A stretch of 64,000 nucleotides of DNA from CAYRYU01 sp964428355 (GTDB taxonomy: Bacteria > Muiribacteriota > Ozemobacteria > Ozemobacterales > Ozemobacteraceae), in the NCBI GenBank assembly GCA_964428355.1, contig CAYRYU010000002.1:128159-192158 (forward strand), given 5' to 3'. A program made the translations under genes and the position numbers. This document shows, piece after piece, positions 58,341 to 64,000 of the stretch. Position 1 is the first letter of the stretch. Every line of letters begins with the position of its first letter. The notes beneath the pieces were generated by a model, which was given only the letters and a program-made list of their open reading frames with translations, did not search any database and was not told the origin of the DNA.

Positions 58341-59222
58341 GTGATCTGGGTGACGGGTCGTGCCGGAATGCTCGGACGGGAGCTCCTGGACACTTTCGCA
58401 AGCGCGGGCGTGGCAGCGACAGGGACCGGCCGCGAGGTCGACATCGCGAATCCTGAAGCCGTGGCCGCCCTCGCCCGGCAACACCTTTCCCCCGCAACCG
58501 ACCGCTGGATAATCAACTGCGCCGGCTTCACCGCCGTCGACGAGGCCGAGTCGAAGCCCGAGGAAGCCTTCCGTTCGAACGCCGTCGGACCGGGCGTCCT
58601 GGGGGAAGCAGCAGCCGCCCTCGGAGCGAACCTCGTCCATTTTTCGACCGACTACGTCTTCGACGGGAAGCTTCCCAGGCCCTACCGGGAGGACGACCCA
58701 CCCGGACCCCTTTCGGTTTATGGGAAAACCAAGCTCGAGGGCGAGGTCCGTGTTCGGGCAGCTTGTCCGCGGCATTTCATCTTCCGCCTCAGCTGGCTCT
58801 ACGGACACCATGGCCGGAATTTCGTGAAAACCATTGTCCGGTTGATGAACGAGCGGGAGGAAGTCCGCGTGGTGAGCGACCAGATCGGCGCTCCGACCTA
58901 TTGCCGGGCGCTGGCCCGGAACATTCTCGGGCTTGTCAGCCAAGGCAGCACCGAGTTCGGAACCTACCATTACTCCGACGAAGCCGAGATCTCGTGGTAT
59001 GACTTCGCGGTCACCATAGGTAGCGAGGCGCACGATTGCGGCCTGGTGAAAAAGATCCCCCGTGTGGTCCCGATCACGTCGGCCGAGTTCCCGACGCCTG
59101 CGCAGCGGCCGGAGAATTCGCGCTTCGACCTGTGCAGGGTCCGGGGAATCCTCGGTTTCCACTGCCCCGAGTGGCGGGCCTCCCTGTCGGATTTCTTCTC
59201 CACCTGGCCCCACCGGTTGTAG
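58341..59222 (+). CDS. rmlD: dTDP-4-dehydrorhamnose reductase
   Basis: The 293-residue enzyme performs the last step of dTDP-L-rhamnose synthesis with NAD(P)H. Marks: VTGRAGMLGREL (nucleotide binding), INCAGFTAVDEAE, STDYVFDG, YGKTKLEGE (catalytic YxxxK), GAPTYC. A GTG start at 58341 puts VIWVTG at the N terminus as in the family; an in-frame ATG at 58302 inside hicA is the alternative. Confidence 0.93.
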   Translation: MIWVTGRAGMLGRELLDTFASAGVAATGTGREVDIANPEAVAALARQHLSPATDRWIINCAGFTAVDEAESKPEEAFRSNAVGPGVLGEAAAALGANLVHFSTDYVFDGKLPRPYREDDPPGPLSVYGKTKLEGEVRVRAACPRHFIFRLSWLYGHHGRNFVKTIVRLMNEREEVRVVSDQIGAPTYCRALARNILGLVSQGSTEFGTYHYSDEAEISWYDFAVTIGSEAHDCGLVKKIPRVVPITSAEFPTPAQRPENSRFDLCRVRGILGFHCPEWRASLSDFFSTWPHRL

Positions 59223-59353
59223 GCCCGGTAACCGCACGGGGCGGTCGTTCCCCGACGAAAATCCTCTTCCGTTGCGATGACAATTCTTGTTCCCCGGCAG
59301 TTTCTTGCGGCAATCGGACGCGGATGATAGACTTTTGGGTGGGGGAAAATAGA

Positions 59354-60016
59354 ATGACGCAACCCAGGGAAAAATCAGGGTCCGACTACACATACGCCGA
59401 TTACCTGACCTGGCCCGAGGACGAGCGCTGGGAGCTGATCGATGGCGAGGCATTCGACATGACTCCCGCCCCGACGACGCGGCATCAGGAAGTCCTTTTG
59501 GAAATCGCTTCCCAATTGAAGATTTCCCTTCACGGGAAGCCGTGCAGGGTTTTTCCTGCACCCGTCGATGTCGTTTTTCCTTCGGCTGCCAGGTCCGAGG
59601 ATTCCGCGAAAAATGTCGTCCAACCTGACGTGATCGTGGTTTGCGACCCCGCCAAGATAAGGGACACAGGAATTTTCGGAGCTCCCGACCTGGTGGTGGA
59701 AATCCTTTCCCCGTCGACATCCTCGAAAGACCACATCCGGAAGAAAGCGCTCTACGAGCGGAACGGAGTGAAGGAATACTGGCTGGTCCACCCCGTCGAA
59801 AGGGTGGTTGTGGCGTATCGCCAGGCCCCACCGGCCTCCGGGGCGAAGCCATCGTTCGGGCCCGCGATTATCCAGGCGGGTTCCGATTTCAAACTGGACG
59901 TGGCCTCCATTCCCGGTTTGTCCGTCGACTTTTCCCCCATTTTCCCCGAGGAAAAGAGGGTCGTGAAGGAAAGCCCCGCGGGCTACCGTGCGCGAAAGCG
60001 CGAGGAAAAAGAGTGA
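59354..60016 (+). CDS. Uma2-family PD-(D/E)xK nuclease-like protein
   Basis: The 220-residue protein shows the Uma2/DUF820 pattern: YTYADYLTWPEDERWELIDGE, then QPDVIVVCD, and GAPDLVVEILSPSTSSKDHIRKKALYERNGVKEYWLVHP, where Asp, Glu and Lys form the PD-(D/E)xK-like site. These genes are very numerous in some bacteria, and their role is unproved. It interrupts the rhamnose cluster between rmlD and rmlB. Confidence 0.9.
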   Translation: MTQPREKSGSDYTYADYLTWPEDERWELIDGEAFDMTPAPTTRHQEVLLEIASQLKISLHGKPCRVFPAPVDVVFPSAARSEDSAKNVVQPDVIVVCDPAKIRDTGIFGAPDLVVEILSPSTSSKDHIRKKALYERNGVKEYWLVHPVERVVVAYRQAPPASGAKPSFGPAIIQAGSDFKLDVASIPGLSVDFSPIFPEEKRVVKESPAGYRARKREEKE

Positions 60017-60061
60017 CCCCCTCTTTTTCCCACCCCAGGACCCGTGATTCCGAAGGGTGAG

Positions 60062-61141
60062 ATGAGCGGTAACCCTTCTTTCCGGAACGTCCTCGTAACT
60101 GGCGGCTGCGGTTTCATCGGAGCGAACTTCATCCATTTCCTCTTTCGCGAGGCGGGCTTCCCCGGGCGTGTGGTGAACGTCGACAAGCTGACGTATGCAG
60201 GAAACCCCGATAACCTTTCCACGGTGGCGCGCGATTTCGGGGAGCGTTATGTTTTCGAGCGCTGCGACATTTTGGAGACCTCCCTGATGTCATGTTTTCT
60301 GGAAAGGTACAATATAGATCTCGTCGTTCATTTCGCGGCCGAGACCCATGTCGACAGGTCGATTCTTGGGCCGGGTGAGTTCGTCCGGACGAACATCGAG
60401 GGGACCTTCTCGCTTCTGGAGGCGGTCAGGAGGCAGCATGCGGCGGGCCGGAAGATCCGCCTGCACCACATCGGGACCGACGAAGTCTTCGGTTCCATTC
60501 CCGCCGGGGAAAAGGCCGTCGAGAGCTCGCCCTACGCGCCGCGGAGTCCGTATGCGGCATCCAAGGCGGCCGCGGACCACCTGGTGAGGGCGTTTTTCCA
60601 CACCTACGGGCTTGACGTTACCATTTCGACGTGCTCGAACAATTACGGGCCGTACCAGTTCCCCGAAAAGCTGGTTCCCCTGATGATATGCAACATGCTG
60701 GAGGGAACGGAGCTTCCGGTCTATGGCGATGGGAAGCACGAGCGCGACTGGTTGTATGTCCGCGACCATTGCTCCGCGGTCTGGTCGGCTGCGAACGGGG
60801 GCGGGACCGGGGAGACCTTCAACATCGCGGCCGGAAACGGGTTGTCAAATCTCGAACTGGTGAACATGATCTGCGAAGTGGTTGCGCCATTGGCGGGAGG
60901 GGGCGCGGACCGCTACAGGAGCCTGATCCGGATGGTTCCCGATCGCCCGGGCCATGACCGCCGGTATGCCCTGGATTGCGGCAAGATCGCCCGGGAGCTT
61001 GGCTGGAAACCCTCTGTCGACCTGCGGACCGGCCTCGGGAAGACGGTCTCGTGGTATCTCGAAAACCCCGGCTGGCTCCGGGCCGTGAAATCCGGCGAAT
61101 ACCGCACCTGGCTCGAGAGGAACTACGCGCAGCGAGCCTGA
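60062..61141 (+). CDS. rmlB: dTDP-glucose 4,6-dehydratase
   Basis: The 359-residue NAD-dependent enzyme makes dTDP-4-keto-6-deoxyglucose. Marks: VTGGCGFIGANF, HFAAETHVDRSI, the catalytic GTDEVFGS, SPYAASKAAADH (YxxxK), CSNNYGPYQFPEKLVP, DRPGHDRRYALD. AAGGGTGAG immediately before the ATG at 60062 supports this start over the GTG at 60044. Confidence 0.96.
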   Translation: MSGNPSFRNVLVTGGCGFIGANFIHFLFREAGFPGRVVNVDKLTYAGNPDNLSTVARDFGERYVFERCDILETSLMSCFLERYNIDLVVHFAAETHVDRSILGPGEFVRTNIEGTFSLLEAVRRQHAAGRKIRLHHIGTDEVFGSIPAGEKAVESSPYAPRSPYAASKAAADHLVRAFFHTYGLDVTISTCSNNYGPYQFPEKLVPLMICNMLEGTELPVYGDGKHERDWLYVRDHCSAVWSAANGGGTGETFNIAAGNGLSNLELVNMICEVVAPLAGGGADRYRSLIRMVPDRPGHDRRYALDCGKIARELGWKPSVDLRTGLGKTVSWYLENPGWLRAVKSGEYRTWLERNYAQRA

Positions 61142-61235
61142 TCCTGGTTTCTTGCGGCCTGGCGAAGACCGTGATATTTTCGTGGGAAATCAGTTCCATT
61201 GTCGATTTCCCCATCGGGAGGAACCTGAAGCAACT

Positions 61236-62102
61236 GTGAAGGGAATCATCCTCGCGGGCGGGTCGGGAACCCGTCTACATCCTTTGACCAGGCTTGTCTG
61301 CAAAGCTCTTCTCCCGCTCTACGACAAGCCCATGATCTACTACCCTCTTTCCACGCTGATGCTTGCAGGGATCCGGGAGGTCCTGGTCATTTCGACTCCG
61401 CGCGACACGCCGCGATTGAGGGAGCTTCTGGGCGACGGTGACCACTGGGGCATCTCCATTGAGTATGCCGTCCAGTCCGAACCTGGCGGGATCGCCCAGG
61501 CATTTGTCATCGGAAGGGGATTTCTTGGCGGCGGGCCGTCCTGTTTGGTTCTGGGGGACAACCTCTTTCATGGGGCGGGCTTGACCGGGCTTCTGCAGAA
61601 TGCCGCCCGTCTGCAGCACGGTGGGCTGATCTTCGGGTATAGGGTGAAGGATCCCGGCCGGTATGGGGTCGTCGAGTTCGACGGGGCGGGAAGGGCTGTG
61701 AGCATCGAGGAGAAGCCCGAGAAGCCCCGATCGTGTTTTGCGGTTCCGGGCTTGTATTTCTACGACGGTCAGGCGGCGGAAATCGCGACGGGGTTGCGGC
61801 CTTCCAAGCGGGGTGAGTTGGAGATTACCGATCTCAACAGGGCTTACCTGGAACGCGGGCAACTCGAGGTCGCGAAGCTTGCCCGCGGGATCGCCTGGCT
61901 CGATACGGGAACGCACGAATCGCTGCTCGATGCCGCCCAGTATATCCAGACGATAGAGCGCCGCCAGGGCTTGAAGGTCGGATGCCCCGAGGAGGTCGCT
62001 TTCCGCATGGGCCTGATCGACGCCTCCCGACTGGAACGACTTGCGAATGGGCTGGGGAGGAATGATTACTCAGCCTATCTGCTGTCCCTGTTGGAGCAAT
62101 GA
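61236..62102 (+). CDS. rmlA: Glucose-1-phosphate thymidylyltransferase
   Basis: The 288-residue enzyme makes dTDP-glucose from dTTP and glucose-1-phosphate. Marks: GIILAGGSGTRLHPLT, KALLPLYDKPMIYYPLSTLMLAGI, QSEPGGIAQAF, VLGDNLFHG, GLYFYD, and LEITDLNRAYLERGQL. GTG start; GGAGG lies 14 nt upstream, a long spacing. The order is rmlD, rmlB, rmlA, rmlC. Confidence 0.96.
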   Translation: MKGIILAGGSGTRLHPLTRLVCKALLPLYDKPMIYYPLSTLMLAGIREVLVISTPRDTPRLRELLGDGDHWGISIEYAVQSEPGGIAQAFVIGRGFLGGGPSCLVLGDNLFHGAGLTGLLQNAARLQHGGLIFGYRVKDPGRYGVVEFDGAGRAVSIEEKPEKPRSCFAVPGLYFYDGQAAEIATGLRPSKRGELEITDLNRAYLERGQLEVAKLARGIAWLDTGTHESLLDAAQYIQTIERRQGLKVGCPEEVAFRMGLIDASRLERLANGLGRNDYSAYLLSLLEQ

Positions 62103-62228
62103 GATGCCTCGTTCTCTGAATTTTGGCACCCCTCAACCGGGTTTCCCCTTCCTGGCTTCTCTCAGCCGACAACGAACCGGCTTCGGGCTTCTGCTCGGGA
62201 CGCTCAGGAGAAGGGAAAGGGACTCCAG

Positions 62229-62768
62229 GTGATCTTCAGGAAAACTCCATTCGAAGGTTTGCTTCTGATCGAGCCCAAGGTTTTCGCCGACGAGCGGGGT
62301 TTTCTGATGGAAACCCACAACCAGCGTGATTTTACGGCTGCAGGCCTCCAGGTGACTTTCGTCCAGCAGAACCACGTCCGGTCGGTCAGGAACACCTTGC
62401 GCGGGCTCCATTTCCAGGACCCGAACCCTCAGGGGAAGCTGGTCCGCTGCCTTTCGGGCGAAATCTTCGATGTCGCGGTGGATATCCGGCCCGGGTCCAG
62501 GACTTTCGGCAAGTGGTTTTCCCAGACCCTCACCGGCGACAACCGGCTCCAGATATACATTCCCCCCGGTTTCGCCCACGGCTTCTGCGTCCTGTCAGAT
62601 TTCGCCGACGTCCTCTACTCGTGTACCGTTTGCTACTCCCCCGAATCCGAACACGGCATCCGCTGGGACGACCCAGATCTCGCCATCCCATGGCCCGTCC
62701 GGAACCCGATTCTCTCCGCGAAAGACCGGGCCAACCCAGCTTGGCAGGAGTTCCTCCGCGATTCCTGA
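62229..62768 (+). CDS. rmlC: dTDP-4-dehydrorhamnose 3,5-epimerase
   Basis: The 179-residue cupin epimerase starts at GTG. Marks: EGLLLIEPKVFADERGFLMET, FVQQNHVRSVRNTLRGLHFQ with the catalytic His, KLVRCLSGEIFDVAVDIRPGS, YIPPGFAHGFCVLSD and the Tyr-rich end. It completes the dTDP-L-rhamnose set; the product probably feeds O-antigen or another surface glycan. Confidence 0.96.
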   Translation: MIFRKTPFEGLLLIEPKVFADERGFLMETHNQRDFTAAGLQVTFVQQNHVRSVRNTLRGLHFQDPNPQGKLVRCLSGEIFDVAVDIRPGSRTFGKWFSQTLTGDNRLQIYIPPGFAHGFCVLSDFADVLYSCTVCYSPESEHGIRWDDPDLAIPWPVRNPILSAKDRANPAWQEFLRDS

Positions 62769-62962
62769 ATGTTGGCCCCAACAAGCCAGCAATGACGACA
62801 TTCCTTTCAGGCCCGGTTTCCTCCTGCGGGGACCTGGCCGCTTCAGGGGCTTCCACCACCATGGGATACTCCCCCGAACTCGATTCACGGGGAAAATTCT
62901 TGCGTCCCCGGAACCCCTGGCATACCATGGGTTGGGGCGTTGCCGGTCAGGGAGGCACGAGT

Positions 62963-63928
62963 ATGCTGGAAGGCTTTCGGGAAAGGTATGTCAACCCGTT
63001 TACCGATTACGGGTTCAAGCGACTGTTCGGGGAGGAATACAACAAGGAACTTCTCCTCGATTTCCTCAATGAGTTGTTGAAAGACCGCCATGGCCGCATC
63101 AAGCGGATACGGTATCTGAAGAACGAAAACCTGGGCAGCGGAGAGCCCGATCGTCGCGCGATTTTCGACCTCTATTGCGAGGCGGAGGGTGGGGAAAAGT
63201 TCATCGTCGAGATCCAGAAAACCAAGCAGAAATTCTTCAAGGGCCGAACGGTGTATTATTCGACCTTCCCGATTCGGGAGCAGGTCCGGCAGGGCGAATG
63301 GGACTACGATCTCAAAGCGGTGTATACCGTGGCAATCCTCGATTTCGTCTTTGAAGAAGACCAGGCTGACCCCGGGAAATTCCGCTACGATGTGAAACTC
63401 GCGGATATCGAGACCCACAAGGTGTTCTACGACAAGCTCACCTTCATCTATCTCGAGATGCCGAAATTCCAGAAACCCGCGGAGGAGTGCCACACCCGCT
63501 TCGAAAGATGGTTGTTCGTCCTGCGCAACCTGCACCGCCTCGAAAGGATCCCTGACCGTTTTCGTGAGCGGATCTTCAAGAAGCTGTTCGCTGCCGCCGA
63601 GATCGCCCGTTTCACCCCCGAGGAAGCCCGGCAATACGAAGACAGTCTGAAATTCTATCGCGATTTGAAAAACTCCCTTGATACCGCCAGAGAGGAAGGC
63701 AAGATTGAAGGCAAGATCGAAGGCAAGGCGGAAGCCCGCGTGGATTTTGCCCGCCGCTTGCTGGCTGCAGGGGACCCCATCGCCCGGATCGTCGAGTTGT
63801 CAGGGCTTTCCCTCGCGGCAGTGGAAGCCTTGAAATCACGCCCTGATTCGGTGGAAGAATCCGAAGCTCCCTTTGGCAAACGCCCTCGCAGGAAGGGAAA
63901 ACCGGCCCCAACAGGGATTTCGAAATGA
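62963..63928 (+). CDS. Rpn-family PD-(D/E)xK recombination-promoting nuclease / transposase-like
   Basis: The 321-residue protein begins YVNPFTDYGFKRLFGEE, the common opening of this family. The nuclease site is in IFDLYCEAEGGEKFIVEIQKTKQKFF (Asp, then E-x-Q), followed by GRTVYYSTFPIREQ. The C-terminal end has KIEGKIEGKAEAR repeats and a small helix-turn-helix-like segment (ARIVELSGLSLAAVEAL). Relatives of RpnA cut DNA and promote RecA-independent recombination in E. coli. GGAGG 8 nt before ATG 62963. Bases 63929-64000 show no further feature. Confidence 0.9.
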   Translation: MLEGFRERYVNPFTDYGFKRLFGEEYNKELLLDFLNELLKDRHGRIKRIRYLKNENLGSGEPDRRAIFDLYCEAEGGEKFIVEIQKTKQKFFKGRTVYYSTFPIREQVRQGEWDYDLKAVYTVAILDFVFEEDQADPGKFRYDVKLADIETHKVFYDKLTFIYLEMPKFQKPAEECHTRFERWLFVLRNLHRLERIPDRFRERIFKKLFAAAEIARFTPEEARQYEDSLKFYRDLKNSLDTAREEGKIEGKIEGKAEARVDFARRLLAAGDPIARIVELSGLSLAAVEALKSRPDSVEESEAPFGKRPRRKGKPAPTGISK

Positions 63929-64000
63929 TTCCTTACCCGGTCAGGGGGTTTTGGAGGGGGCCGTCGGGGAAGTCAGGGCCTTTGTCACCTCGGTTGGGGA

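Noticed and set aside
58263..59852. A 529-codon frame on the minus strand across rmlD and the Uma2 gene
   Set aside because: Both plus-strand genes are full length with family signatures.
62963..63928. Intact transposon at the right end of the window
   Set aside because: The Rpn-type gene has no visible terminal inverted repeats or target duplications, so I call only the gene.

Overview
This window is about 64 kb of GC-rich bacterial chromosome. It shows frequent GTG and TTG starts, strong GGAGG ribosome binding sites, lipoprotein signal peptides, an RND/TolC efflux system, type IV pilin-like genes and multi-pass class III cyclases. That points to a diderm (Gram-negative-type) bacterium from a little-studied lineage. 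Deep-branching groups such as Candidatus Riflebacteria would fit, but this is a guess because no rRNA gene is present. There is no CRISPR array, no recognisable prophage and no complete insertion sequence. The dense clusters of overlapping genes look like ordinary chromosome.

Layout. 0-10 kb: the end of ispH, a membrane coiled-coil protein, a LysM protein, a SNF2/RapA-like helicase followed by a separate partner gene, a bulb-lectin-repeat lipoprotein and a membrane-anchored protein. 10-17.2 kb (minus): a tetR-tolC-adaptor-RND efflux operon whose promoter overlaps a palindromic operator. 17.3-20.4 kb: nitroreductase, an FMN-binding/polyferredoxin membrane protein and an AmmeMemoRadiSam-type radical SAM enzyme. 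20.7-27.5 kb: pgi, a TerB-like protein, a complete class III cyclase with a TPR-like periplasmic part, and its cyclase-less paralogue. 27.6-31.2 kb: a structured leader/small-RNA locus, rsgA fused to an RNHCP domain, tRNA-Pro(GGG) and a Cys/Met-metabolism PLP enzyme. 31.3-37.9 kb: a secreted protein built of seven 37-39-residue repeats, ppnP, pilC/gspF, topB and an LmeA-like (DUF2993) protein. 38-47.9 kb: rhomboid protease, MoxR ATPase and two overlapping tandem receptor cyclases. 48-57.7 kb (minus): secreted beta-propeller, glucosaminidase, a three-gene pseudopilin operon, an EamA transporter with a 15-bp minisatellite, and an SH3b/amidase-like protein. 57.9-63.9 kb: hicBA, a dTDP-rhamnose cluster (rmlD-rmlB-rmlA-rmlC) interrupted by a Uma2-type nuclease gene, and an Rpn-family nuclease.

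The most striking observation is at 41.6-47.9 kb. The two tandem class III cyclases have complementary losses of catalytic residues. The first keeps both metal-binding Asp but lacks the transition-state Asn/Arg pair. The second keeps Asn/Arg but has His in place of the first metal Asp. Together they could form one mammalian-like C1/C2 active site, so an obligate heterodimer is predicted. Other themes are a family of palindromic intergenic repeats (seven elements, two of them composite), possible leaderless mRNAs, and a new-looking secreted repeat architecture.
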